A stretch of DNA of 64,000 nucleotides from Caldifarciminota bacterium (GTDB lineage: Bacteria; Hydrothermota; Tepidihabitantia; Tepidihabitantales; CAIPLT01), in NCBI GenBank assembly GCA_903865935.1, contig CAIPLT010000009.1, positions 25,130 to 89,129 of the forward strand, read 5' to 3'. Both the position numbers and the translations under genes were made by a program. This document shows positions 52,981 through 62,165 of this stretch, one piece after another (within the stretch, counting starts at the first letter, position 1; each line of letters begins with the position of its first letter). Below the pieces are notes generated by a model. That model was not told the DNA's origin. It worked only from the letters and a program-made list of their open reading frames with translations, and did no database searches.

Positions 52981-55900
52981 TTACCTCAATTCTTTTGCCT
53001 TATTTAATAATTCGTTCCTTTCTTGTTTCTGTGCCCGACGTACATCATCTTGATGCAAACGTTCCTGTACCATCTGCTGCCATTGAGCTTGAGCTGCAGG
53101 TGTTGTCTGATAATCTTTAAGCGTGCCAAAAGCAATCCAGTCAAAAGTTACATCAGTTGAGTTCTTTTCCAGACCGGGTATTAGTTCGGTTTCAACCCTG
53201 AAACCGGTTGATTTTGATTCGGTCACATATACCAGACCGGCTGGTTTTCCTTTAGGGGTAACCGTAATGCGAACTGGAATATCAGTACGGATATTTTCCG
53301 TAAACAGCGGATTAAAACTTATTATCGCTTTACCGCCAGATAGTGTTCCACTGCCCGCGGCGATAATACCAAGTTCTGGACTGATTAAGCAGGGAGCAGA
53401 TTTATCATCTAAAAGACCACCAGTATACCAGCCGCCGGTTGCATAACCTTTGCCATATGCCTGGATTGCGGTGTCTGAAGAACTGTTATTATAGGAATGG
53501 GTGGACAGACCGATCGCACCTGCATTACCGGCATAAAAATCACCACCGGCAAAATTGCCATGCGCTAAAATACCATTGGTTTCCGCGCTGTCAATACTGA
53601 CACCGTTGTCACCGACATGCATTGCCCAAAGCCCGTTCCAGCCCACATCATCAATTCCGATTCCGTCCGATGCTGCATAGATGATTCGCATCCCTTGTCC
53701 ACCGGCCGTATCAACCCAGAAAGCAGTCCCGTCAGCACGTTTGATAATAACACCATCAGTAAATGAATAATTAACACTCAACCCGCCAAAGCCTGCACTG
53801 TCAACTGATATACCAGGACCAGTACTATTGTTTCTAACTTTGAGAATCGCATTGGGAAAAGATGCTGACCCTGTAAGCGATAATGGTTTTGCGATATCAC
53901 TACCAGTAATCGTACCATCAAGAATCTTAGCTGATGTTACTGCACTATCGGCAATTTTACTGGTCGTTACTCCGTTGTCCGCAATACTTATCGTTCCACT
54001 GGTAGTTATCGGCCCACCGGTCAACCCTGCTCCTGTTCCAACTGATGTGACGGTTCCGCCACTAGTTGTAGCAGTTGTTTGAACTGAATTATCTGGAAAT
54101 TTAATACCACCCGTTGTTGATTGAATGATACCATTTACTGTGAGCGGTGAACTTGGTGCATTGGTATTAATACCAACATTGCCATTAGCACGAATCAGAA
54201 ATTGATTTGCACTAGTCGAAGTAAAATCAGCGTTCGTGCTATCAGCCCAGACAAATGTACCTGTGTGATTTGCTTTTGCCTGGTGACCAGCAGCAAAGGA
54301 ATAAACGCCAGATGCGGTATTTAAACTACCGTTAGGCACAGTTGAATACGCACCGCTGGCAGTATTGCCATATCCTCCACCTACGACTGCTCCCGTACCG
54401 CTTGCAGTGTTTTGTTCTCCTCCACCTATGGTCGCATAATAACCGCTGGCAAGGTTCGCACCTCCTCCACCTACGGTCGCATCCACACCGTTGGCACTGT
54501 TGCTGCTTCCTCCACCTATGGTCGCATAATAATCGCTGGCAGTGTTTCCACCTCCTCCACCTACGGTCGCATAATAATCGCTGGCAGTGTTGTGATATCC
54601 TCCACCTACGGTTGCTTCTGAACCGTTGGCAGTGTTCCGATGTCCTCCACCGATAGCAGAATAACCACCAATTGCAGAATTAGAATCATATGCGGTCACT
54701 CCACCGCCACCAGCAACCACTGAATAATTACCGCGTGCTTTGTTATTACTTCCCGCAACAAATGCTTGTGTGCCGGGATTAAGATTACCAGTACCAAAAT
54801 TACCTTGACCCATTGTAATTGAAGGGTCACCAGTATTAGCAATCGCACCAGTCATTGTGCCACCAGCAAGTGGTAAAAATACTCCAGAACCAGTACTGTC
54901 ATTTCTTGGTGCCCATACAGAACCAGTCCATTTTAATACCTGACCACTGGTTGCACCTGCTTGCTGAATTTTTGCCATTGTTACATTTGTATCAGCAATC
55001 TTTGCGGTATTTACTGCATTATTAGTAATAGTTGGATTAGGATAAGTTCCGGTCAAATCACCACTGGCTGTTTGCCCTTCATCAATAAACTTTGCACTTA
55101 GCGCAGTTGTATCCTTACCCTGTAATTTATAAGCATTATAAGCATTGACTGCTACTCTCGTACTATCAACATACGGCATATTAATATTTCTCACATAATC
55201 TGATGTATCTGCATATGGTGACTTAAAATTAGTCGAGACGTCATTTCTTACTATAGTATTGTCAGTAATCATACCACTCGTGACAGAATTTACCTGTCCT
55301 TCATTTACATACCTTATATCTAAAGCGGTTGTATCTTTGCCTTGTAATTTGTATGCATTATAAGCATTGACTGAGACTCTTGCACTGTCAACATACGGCA
55401 AGGTAACACCGCGTGCATAATCCGCAGTGTCGGAATAGGGTGCTTTAAAAATAGGCATAACATCATTTCTCTGAATGGTACCGTCAATAATCATAGAACT
55501 TGAAACAGAATAGTATTGTCCTTCATTCACGTAATGACTGTCGAGCCCAGTTGTGTCTAAACCCTGTAATTTATATGAATTCACTGCAACACGACTACTG
55601 TCAACATACGGCACGTTAACTCCTCTGGCATAATCTGCGGTATCAGAAAAGGGTGCCTTGAAGCTATTTGCGACATCGGTTCTCGTGATTGAACCATCTA
55701 AAATTTTAGCTGAGTTTACTGCCGCATCAGCAATTTCAGTCGTTGCGACTGGTGGCGTAATCGGTCGGGTCAATGGCGCGCTTGCCGCATAGTATGCGGT
55801 GTCAGCTTTTTTAGCTAAATAAGCATAGGCAGAACTCGCGATTCTAATTCTTGGCGTCATTGCCGAATTGGGATTAACCTGCATTTCAAGATACAGGTTG

Positions 55901-56208
55901 CCATCAGTCGGTATGCTGGTTATTGAAGTTACACTGCCAAGCAGGCAATTAAATAGTCCAACATGGGTCTGAACCGACTGAGTTTCGATCCACAACGCAG
56001 TTCCACCACTTGAACCGGCAAAGAATTTAAAAGTTATTGAATATGTAGAATCAGGAACCGGAATACCACTGGTATTAGTCAGTCTTCCCTGATAGTTTAC
56101 CATTTGTGGTATAGAGAGCTGGTCGGTCGCGCCAATAAAAATGTCTTTAGCAGTTATTAGCGAAAATAATAACGCAAGAGTTAAAACAAATATGGTTTTT
56201 TTGGACAT
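52981..56208 (-). CDS. Large secreted YadA-head/tail-fibre-like repeat protein
   Basis: A 1075-residue protein. Signal peptide (~1-20); an N-terminal domain with VNYQGRLTNTSGIPVPDSTYSI; about three ~75-residue repeats around YVDSxRVAVNxYKLQGxDT (~200-390); then at ~500-650 a run of ~15-residue YadA-head-like repeats (GGG-x2-NTAS-x2-YATV). NVGINTNAPSSPLTVNG and a further strand-rich region follow. The C-terminus is a charged coiled coil (QQMVQERLHQDDVRRAQKQERNELL). No T9SS tail and no autotransporter anchor are seen. Likely a long surface fibre. Confidence 0.83.
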   Translation of the reverse strand: MSKKTIFVLTLALLFSLITAKDIFIGATDQLSIPQMVNYQGRLTNTSGIPVPDSTYSITFKFFAGSSGGTALWIETQSVQTHVGLFNCLLGSVTSITSIPTDGNLYLEMQVNPNSAMTPRIRIASSAYAYLAKKADTAYYAASAPLTRPITPPVATTEIADAAVNSAKILDGSITRTDVANSFKAPFSDTADYARGVNVPYVDSSRVAVNSYKLQGLDTTGLDSHYVNEGQYYSVSSSMIIDGTIQRNDVMPIFKAPYSDTADYARGVTLPYVDSARVSVNAYNAYKLQGKDTTALDIRYVNEGQVNSVTSGMITDNTIVRNDVSTNFKSPYADTSDYVRNINMPYVDSTRVAVNAYNAYKLQGKDTTALSAKFIDEGQTASGDLTGTYPNPTITNNAVNTAKIADTNVTMAKIQQAGATSGQVLKWTGSVWAPRNDSTGSGVFLPLAGGTMTGAIANTGDPSITMGQGNFGTGNLNPGTQAFVAGSNNKARGNYSVVAGGGGVTAYDSNSAIGGYSAIGGGHRNTANGSEATVGGGYHNTASDYYATVGGGGGNTASDYYATIGGGSSNSANGVDATVGGGGANLASGYYATIGGGEQNTASGTGAVVGGGYGNTASGAYSTVPNGSLNTASGVYSFAAGHQAKANHTGTFVWADSTNADFTSTSANQFLIRANGNVGINTNAPSSPLTVNGIIQSTTGGIKFPDNSVQTTATTSGGTVTSVGTGAGLTGGPITTSGTISIADNGVTTSKIADSAVTSAKILDGTITGSDIAKPLSLTGSASFPNAILKVRNNSTGPGISVDSAGFGGLSVNYSFTDGVIIKRADGTAFWVDTAGGQGMRIIYAASDGIGIDDVGWNGLWAMHVGDNGVSIDSAETNGILAHGNFAGGDFYAGNAGAIGLSTHSYNNSSSDTAIQAYGKGYATGGWYTGGLLDDKSAPCLISPELGIIAAGSGTLSGGKAIISFNPLFTENIRTDIPVRITVTPKGKPAGLVYVTESKSTGFRVETELIPGLEKNSTDVTFDWIAFGTLKDYQTTPAAQAQWQQMVQERLHQDDVRRAQKQERNELLNKAKELR

Positions 56209-56398
56209 TATGTCCTCCTTATTATAGTTTAATAAAAAATATTATATATATATGAACAAAAACGAGGTGAATATCGGGAGAGTTTATGTTTAGTTTCATT
56301 TCTTTATTCTACACAGACAATCAAAGACGTCAAGAGTTAATTAAAATATTATAGTTTAGTGATAATATAACAGATATTAGATACGATTAAGGCAAATC

Positions 56399-56426
56399 TT
56401 GACAATAACGTAAAAACAGGTATAAT
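56399..56426 (+). promoter_or_regulatory. Promoter of rpmA
   Basis: Perfect TTGACA (56399-56404), 16-bp spacer, perfect TATAAT (56421-56426). The leader is ~24 nt with a GGAG site. Confidence 0.8.
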
Positions 56427-56455
56427 AAAACCAAAATTAATGTTTGGAGTATTAA

Positions 56456-56713
56456 ATGGCACATAAAAAAGGCGCAAGTTCGTCGCGTAATAACCGAGAC
56501 AGTAATGCACAAAGATTAGGTTTCAAGGCATTTGGCGGACAATTGATAACTACTGGTACGATTATTATCCGTCAGCACGGGACCAAAATCCTGCCAGGAA
56601 TTAATGTTGGTCGCGGGAAAGATGATACCCTTTTTGCTCTTATTCAGGGTTATGTAAAATTTGAACGGGTGAGCAGGGATAAGAAGCGCGTTTCGGTTTA
56701 CCCTACTAATTAG
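56456..56713 (+). CDS. rpmA: Ribosomal protein L27 (bL27)
   Basis: An 85-residue protein with the canonical N-terminus [20 protein letters not shown] and [18 protein letters not shown]. It needs no N-terminal trimming, unlike the Firmicute form. The usual upstream partner rplU (L21) and downstream obg are absent here: rpmA stands alone behind its own strong promoter. Confidence 0.96.
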   Translation: MAHKKGASSSRNNRDSNAQRLGFKAFGGQLITTGTIIIRQHGTKILPGINVGRGKDDTLFALIQGYVKFERVSRDKKRVSVYPTN

Positions 56714-56728
56714 TTTCCAATAATAATC

Positions 56729-57652
56729 TCACGAAGTTAAGAGCGTCGCTAAGATTGCTCTCTGGATATGCAAACGATTTTCGGCTTGATTTAAAATAAT
56801 CGAATGCGGTCCGTCTAAAACTTCATCGGTAATTTCTTCGCCACGGTGCGCGGGCAGGCAATGCATGATTGAGTAGCTGCGTGGTGCATTTGCCAATAGC
56901 TTAGCGTTCACCTGAAATTTTCCAAAAACTGCCTTTCGCTTGTCAGCTTCAGTCTCCTGTCCCATTGAAGTCCAGGTATCGGTGTAGATAAATTCGCTAT
57001 CTTTGACTGCATCGACCGGCTCATTGGTTACGATAATTTTTGCTTTATTCTTTTTAGCAATATTTAATGCCTGCGTGACAATCATCGGTTTCGGTTCATA
57101 ATCTTTGGGCGTAGCAATTTTCATATTTATACCGAGTATCGCAGCACCGAGCATGAGTGAATTGCAGACATTATTACCATCACCAATCCAGGCAAGATTG
57201 ACTCCTTCTAACCGTCCTAATTTATCATAGATTGTCAGAAAATCAGCTAATGCCTGGCACGGATGTTCTAAATCCGAGAGCGCATTGATGACCGGAACAT
57301 TACTGTATGTTGATAGTTCCAGAACGGTTTTATGGCTGAAGGTTCGGGCAGAGATGCCATTTATCCAAAGGCTTAAATTTCTTGCCACATCGGCAACCGA
57401 CTCTCTTTTTCCCAAACCGATATCAGCCTGGCTCAAGTAAGTTGCCGAGCCACTCATACTGTGCATTGCGACTTCAAATGTTACCCGGGTGCGCAGTGAC
57501 GGTTTCTCAAAAATTAGCGCTAATGTCTTGCCTGCAAGGTAGGGTAGCCTGGGCTCGAATTTAAGTTCGTCTTTTAGGTCACGGGCTTTATCGAATAATT
57601 TGTATATTTCTGCTTTTGATAAATCAGCGATTGATACTAAATCTTTTTTCAT
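56729..57652 (-). CDS. argF: Ornithine carbamoyltransferase
   Basis: A 307-residue carbamoyltransferase. The carbamoyl-phosphate loop is KPSLRTRVTFE (residues 51-60; S-x-R-T-R), followed by LSLWINGISARTF, HPCQALADFLT and the ornithine-side MHCLPAHRGEEI (Cys-Leu-Pro, typical of OTCase rather than aspartate carbamoyltransferase). It makes citrulline from ornithine and carbamoyl phosphate. It lies 16 bp after hslU; no other arginine genes are in view. Confidence 0.93.
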   Translation of the reverse strand: MKKDLVSIADLSKAEIYKLFDKARDLKDELKFEPRLPYLAGKTLALIFEKPSLRTRVTFEVAMHSMSGSATYLSQADIGLGKRESVADVARNLSLWINGISARTFSHKTVLELSTYSNVPVINALSDLEHPCQALADFLTIYDKLGRLEGVNLAWIGDGNNVCNSLMLGAAILGINMKIATPKDYEPKPMIVTQALNIAKKNKAKIIVTNEPVDAVKDSEFIYTDTWTSMGQETEADKRKAVFGKFQVNAKLLANAPRSYSIMHCLPAHRGEEITDEVLDGPHSIILNQAENRLHIQRAILATLLTS

Positions 57653-57668
57653 ATCGGGTTATTTCCTC

Positions 57669-59090
57669 TCATAAAATATATCTGCTTAAATCTTTATTTT
57701 CACGGATATTTTTCAGACGCTCTTCAACATAATCAGCGGTTATTTTTATCTGTTTTAAGTCCGGATCAGGCAGTTTAAACAAAATATCCTCTAACAGAGC
57801 GGTCATTACTGTATGTAACCGGCGAGCGCCGATATTTTCCATTTCCTGATTGACCGATGCAGCAATCTCAGCGATTTTAGCAATCGCATCGTTGTTGAAA
57901 GATAATTGGGCATGCTCGGTAGCTAAAAGCGCAATATATTGTTTTACCAAAGCGTTTTCCGGTTCGAGCAGAATCCGGTAAAAATCATCTTTATTTAATG
58001 AATCAAGTTCTACCCGAATCGGGAATCGTCCCTGTAATTCAGGAATTAAGTCAGAAGGTTTGGCATTATGGAATGCGCCGGCGGCAATAAACAGGATATG
58101 GTCAGTTTTTATCATACCGTACTTAGTCAGAACATTCGAACCTTCGACAATTGGCAATAAATCACGCTGCACGCCTTCTCGCGAAACATCCGGACCAGTG
58201 CTTGCTTTGGAACCGACAATCTTATCAATTTCATCTAAAAAGACAATGCCCGAGTTTTCAACTCGCTTTTTTGCTTCGGTAGTTACTTCTTCCATATCAA
58301 TAAGTTTTTGTGCTTCCTCGATAATCAATATATGCTTCGCTTCTTTAACGGTCAGCTTTCGGTTTTTTGTCTTTTGGGGAAAAGTATCAGAAAATGCATC
58401 CTGCATCTTGAGCGATAATTCTTCAGTTCCAGCCTGACCAATAACTTCAATGAACGGTAAAAATGGTTTCGAGGTCTCGATTTTGACAATTCGGTCATCA
58501 AGCTTACCCGCTCTGAGCATTTTGCGCAGTTTTTCTCTGGTATCAGTCGATGTTTTATTAGTTTCAATCGAAGGTAAAGGTTGTTTTACGATATTTTCAG
58601 CTGCTGGCGATTGAGGTAGTAATAATTCTAAAATGCGGTCCTCTGCCAACGATTCGGCCTTCGACATTACCGTGTCGGTTTTTTCGGTTTTGACCATATT
58701 AATGCCAATTTCCATTAAATCCCGAATCATCGAATCGACATCGCGACCGACATAACCAACTTCCGTGAATTTGGATGCTTCGACTTTGACGAAGGGTGCT
58801 TGAACTAAATTAGCTAATCGGCGGGCTATTTCAGTTTTACCGACACCGGTTGGGCCAATTAGGATGAGATTATTAGGATAGATTTCCTCTTTCAGCTTTC
58901 CCATAACCTGCTGGCGGCGCCAGCGGTTTCTCAATGCAATTGCGACTGCCATCTTTGCCTTTTTCTGACCGATAATATAGCGGTCAAGATAAACAACAAT
59001 TTCGGTTGGTGTAAGAAATTTATTTCCAGCAGTTACACTTTTTCTTTTCTTAGTTGGTATTGTTTCATCTATTAAATGTTCAGCGGACAC
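57669..59090 (-). CDS. hslU: HslU ATPase subunit of the HslUV protease
   Basis: A 473-residue AAA+ unfoldase. The N-terminus [31 protein letters not shown] sequence and Walker A GPTGVGKT (79-86) are followed by a pore motif with GYVGRD, a long I-domain (~110-260), Walker B FLDEIDKI, and the C-terminal helices ending DLSRYIL that contact HslV. The start is within the usual range. hslV, normally directly upstream, is not in this window: the neighbour at 59227 is divergent lpxL. The protease partner must be elsewhere. Confidence 0.95.
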   Translation of the reverse strand: MSAEHLIDETIPTKKRKSVTAGNKFLTPTEIVVYLDRYIIGQKKAKMAVAIALRNRWRRQQVMGKLKEEIYPNNLILIGPTGVGKTEIARRLANLVQAPFVKVEASKFTEVGYVGRDVDSMIRDLMEIGINMVKTEKTDTVMSKAESLAEDRILELLLPQSPAAENIVKQPLPSIETNKTSTDTREKLRKMLRAGKLDDRIVKIETSKPFLPFIEVIGQAGTEELSLKMQDAFSDTFPQKTKNRKLTVKEAKHILIIEEAQKLIDMEEVTTEAKKRVENSGIVFLDEIDKIVGSKASTGPDVSREGVQRDLLPIVEGSNVLTKYGMIKTDHILFIAAGAFHNAKPSDLIPELQGRFPIRVELDSLNKDDFYRILLEPENALVKQYIALLATEHAQLSFNNDAIAKIAEIAASVNQEMENIGARRLHTVMTALLEDILFKLPDPDLKQIKITADYVEERLKNIRENKDLSRYIL

Positions 59091-59177
59091 AAATTATTTT
59101 ACTTTGTAATTTATCAAAGTCAAGTACTACACCCATTCGATGGCAAATAGATTAAAATAATCAAACGTGGTGCGGGG

Positions 59178-59205
59178 TTGACTTATAAATAAAGATTGAT
59201 ATATT
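59178..59205 (+). promoter_or_regulatory. Promoter of the lpxL-mlaEFD-thymidine phosphorylase operon
   Basis: TTGACT (59178-59183), 16-bp spacer, TATATT (59200-59205). The predicted start of transcription is ~15 nt before the ATG at 59227. A second TATAAT lies at 59207. Confidence 0.5.
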
Positions 59206-59226
59206 TTATAATACAGAGAGCAATAT

Positions 59227-60063
59227 ATGACTAAATCGTTCCAGATCTATATGTTCCATTTAGGTGTTCGGATTGTTGAATTGTTACCGCGTTCAATGAC
59301 TATTTTGATTGCTAAAATATTGGCATTGATTGGATTTTTAGTGGCAAAAAAATCCCGGCAAATCGTAAAAAAGAATTTAACGTATTGTAATCAAACTAAA
59401 TTTTCATATAATACATTCAAAACGATTTCGAATTATGCTGTTTGTCTAACCGATAAACTGCGAATACCGATTTTTGACTACGAAATGCTAAAAAAAATGG
59501 TTGATGTTTCCGGAATAAGTAATTTTGACAAAGCATTGTCATTAAATCGCGGTGTAATTCTGATTACCGCCCATCTCGGAAATTGGGACCTTGCAGGTGT
59601 TTATGTATCATATCTTGGGTATCCGCTTACTGCGGTCGTTGAGGAGATTCCCGGGTTATCTGATTTCTACAATTTTCTGCGCACCAGAACCGGAATGGAA
59701 ACAGTTTTTATGCGCGAGCACGACAAAATGAATGATGTGCTGGCAAAGAACCGGATTCTTGTATTATTAGGAGACCGCGACCTGACTGGTCGAGGAATAC
59801 CGGTAAAATTTCTGTCCGGAGAAAAAAAACTGCCTCGGGGACCAGCTACCTTTGCCCTTAAGTATAGTGTACCAATTTTATTCGGTTACTTCGTTTTAAA
59901 TGATAGTCAAAATAAACTTTATAAAGTCGAGATTTCGGAGCCGCTATTTCCAGAAAACCAAAGTTTAGAAGAATTAACGCAACTGATCGCTAGCCGTTTA
60001 TCCGATTATGTAAGTAAATTTCCATTACAGTGGTTTGTATTTAAAGACGAATGGCTCAATTAA
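59227..60063 (+). CDS. lpxL: Lipid A biosynthesis lauroyl/acyltransferase family protein
   Basis: A 278-residue LpxL/HtrB-like acyltransferase. The catalytic H-x4-D motif is HLGNWD (H116, D121). LLGDRDLTGRGIPVKFLSG and GPATFALKYSVPI are the usual downstream blocks. An N-terminal hydrophobic segment anchors it in the inner membrane. It adds a secondary acyl chain to lipid A or a related lipid, implying an LPS-like outer leaflet. It overlaps mlaE by 13 bp. Confidence 0.87.
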   Translation: MTKSFQIYMFHLGVRIVELLPRSMTILIAKILALIGFLVAKKSRQIVKKNLTYCNQTKFSYNTFKTISNYAVCLTDKLRIPIFDYEMLKKMVDVSGISNFDKALSLNRGVILITAHLGNWDLAGVYVSYLGYPLTAVVEEIPGLSDFYNFLRTRTGMETVFMREHDKMNDVLAKNRILVLLGDRDLTGRGIPVKFLSGEKKLPRGPATFALKYSVPILFGYFVLNDSQNKLYKVEISEPLFPENQSLEELTQLIASRLSDYVSKFPLQWFVFKDEWLN

Positions 60064-60779
60064 TAGAATTTCTTGTATTTCCATTTAGAAGCGTCTTTAG
60101 CTCGGGACGAGGTTCTCAAACCTACGAGCGGTTTATTGAGCACGCGTATGAGATCGGTGTTAACTCAATACCGCTAATCTTAATTGTCGGAGCATTTTTA
60201 GGTCTGGTAACAACCGTGCAGACTTCTTATCAGATTTCGAGCATGTTTCCTAAATATTTTCTAGGCCTTACGGTCGGTCGGATGATGATGATTGAATTAG
60301 GACCAGTACTTACTGCATTGTCAATTACTGGTCGCTGTGTTTCAGCATTCGCAGCGGAGATTGGAACAATGAAAATTTCCGAACAGATTGATGCATTACG
60401 GGTGATGAAAATCAGCCCGGAAAACTATCTGGTAAAACCCAGGATTTTAGCAATGCTTTTAGTGCTGCCATTGCTCAACGCGATTATGATTACAGTATCT
60501 TTGTTAGCCGGGGCAATCTTTGCCCAGATTTTCTTTCAGTCTAATATTGCGACATTCTTTTACGGCATTACCCATCCATTTTTCCCGCGCGATTTTTGGG
60601 TGAGCTTTGTCAAATCGATATTTTTTGCATTCTGGATTGCATCGGCTGGCTCTTATTTTGGATTTCAGGTTTCGGGTGGGGCAAAACAAGTCGGACGCGC
60701 ATCAACGAATGCGGTAGTAATTTCAACCGTCGTAATTTTAATTCTTGATTTCACAGCGGCAATTTTGTTTTTCAAATGA
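60051..60779 (+). CDS. mlaE: MlaE-like ABC transporter permease
   Basis: A 242-residue permease. IGVNSIPLILIVGAFLGLVTTVQTSYQ and VLTALSITGRCVSAFAAEIGTMKISEQIDALRVM are the MlaE signature, followed by further membrane helices and a GGAKQVGRASTNAVV end. The complex moves phospholipids between the outer and inner membranes through periplasmic MCE proteins. It overlaps both neighbours. Confidence 0.94.
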   Translation: MAQLIEFLVFPFRSVFSSGRGSQTYERFIEHAYEIGVNSIPLILIVGAFLGLVTTVQTSYQISSMFPKYFLGLTVGRMMMIELGPVLTALSITGRCVSAFAAEIGTMKISEQIDALRVMKISPENYLVKPRILAMLLVLPLLNAIMITVSLLAGAIFAQIFFQSNIATFFYGITHPFFPRDFWVSFVKSIFFAFWIASAGSYFGFQVSGGAKQVGRASTNAVVISTVVILILDFTAAILFFK

Positions 60780-61426
60780 TCAGAATCGAAAATATTACTA
60801 AACAGTTTGGCAATTCTTTAGTTTTAGATAATGTCAGTTTCGATGTGTCTAACGAGTTGGTCGTAGTTTTAGGACCGACCGGGACTGGTAAGACCATTCT
60901 CTTAAAAATTATTATCGGTCTTACAGAACCGGATTCGGGTGAGGTTATAATTAATGAAGGAGAAACAATTGGATTTGTATTCCAGCACTCAGCGCTTTTT
61001 GATTCCTTGAATGTTGGGGAAAATATCGCCCTACCATTAAAAGAGCATTTATCAATAACCGAAAAAGAAATTAGGGCACGAGTCGAATCGGTCGCCAAAA
61101 TTCTCGGATTGTCAGTAGATTTCTTAAAAAGAAATGTTACTGCGCTTTCGGGCGGGGAACGGAAAATCGTTGCGATTGCTCGGGCAATTATTAATAATCC
61201 CAACTATATTCTGTATGATGAACCGACAACCGGGCTTGACCCGATAACCCATGACCGCATCTGCGAGATAATCAAGAATCTGTCTAAACCTGGCATTCTT
61301 GTTACGCATAGCAGGGAAACAATTAAAAGGATTGGGGCAAAAAACATCTTTTTATTAAAATCAGGGAAATTGAATAAGTTATCATCAGTTGATAGTGAAG
61401 AATTGACAAAGGAGCATTATGAATAA
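60776..61426 (+). CDS. mlaF: MlaF-like ABC transporter ATPase
   Basis: A 216-residue ATPase. Walker A is GPTGTGKT (33-40), Q-loop VFQHSALFDSLNVGENIALPL, signature LSGGERK, Walker B YILYDEPTTGLDP and the switch His in VTHSRE. It powers MlaE. The 4-bp and 8-bp overlaps with its neighbours indicate coupled translation. Confidence 0.95.
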   Translation: MIRIENITKQFGNSLVLDNVSFDVSNELVVVLGPTGTGKTILLKIIIGLTEPDSGEVIINEGETIGFVFQHSALFDSLNVGENIALPLKEHLSITEKEIRARVESVAKILGLSVDFLKRNVTALSGGERKIVAIARAIINNPNYILYDEPTTGLDPITHDRICEIIKNLSKPGILVTHSRETIKRIGAKNIFLLKSGKLNKLSSVDSEELTKEHYE

Positions 61427-62159
61427 GTCAAAAAGAATTATTGTTATTATATTTTCGATATTTGCCGTTTTGGTTATCGTTTTTGGATATCTGTATCTTT
61501 CCGGTGGTTATCAGAGAATCTATGGTAATAAAGCGGATGTATATTTTTATGATGTGTCCGGACTTAAAGCCGGGTCACCGGTTTATATTCGCGGTATGGA
61601 AAAAGGGAAGGTCAGTAAAGTTGAGATAACCGAGGATGGTAAAATGGTTCGCGTACGAATTACTTTAGACAAAGATGTAAAGCTTACCGAAGACACAAAA
61701 TTTTTAATTCGCAGTTCAAGTTATTTAGGCGCAGACCGGGTTTTAGTTGCAATCACGGGAACTGGACCTTTGATGTCGAAAACTACGAAATTTTATGGTA
61801 CTAATGATGTAACGGATTTGGAAAGTGTTTTTAGTAAGTTAAATAGTATCGTTACAAAATTAGAATCAGGTGAATTTGATAACCAAATAAAGTCAATAAA
61901 GAATGATTTACTCGGACGATTGGATACATTGGCAAAAGGATTCCAGTCACCGATGTCAGATATTGCCAAACCTTTCGATGCGCTGGTTAAAACACTTGAT
62001 ACTTTGGGAGAATATTTGAAATCCGAAGGGACAGTGAAAAAACTGGTTACCAGCGAAGACCTTTATAATGAAATAAGGGAAACTAATAATTCTTTACGAG
62101 CTTTATTGGATGATATAAAAGCTAATCCCAAGAAATATTTTACGGTGAAAATTTTCTAA
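61419..62159 (+). CDS. mlaD: MlaD-like MCE-domain protein
   Basis: A 246-residue protein: one N-terminal membrane anchor (~residues 6-28) and an MCE domain (~35-115; YFYDVSGLKAGSPVYIRGMEKGKV and SSYLGADRVLV). A helical C-terminal region follows, resembling the pore-forming helices of MlaD hexamers or the longer coiled coils of other MCE proteins. It carries lipid across the periplasm with MlaEF. Confidence 0.92.
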   Translation: MNKSKRIIVIIFSIFAVLVIVFGYLYLSGGYQRIYGNKADVYFYDVSGLKAGSPVYIRGMEKGKVSKVEITEDGKMVRVRITLDKDVKLTEDTKFLIRSSSYLGADRVLVAITGTGPLMSKTTKFYGTNDVTDLESVFSKLNSIVTKLESGEFDNQIKSIKNDLLGRLDTLAKGFQSPMSDIAKPFDALVKTLDTLGEYLKSEGTVKKLVTSEDLYNEIRETNNSLRALLDDIKANPKKYFTVKIF

Positions 62160-62165
62160 TATTTA

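Noticed and set aside
54342..54656. Histidine/leucine-rich plus-strand ORFs opposite the YadA-like repeats
   Set aside because: They are antisense frames created by the tandem repeats of the real minus-strand gene.
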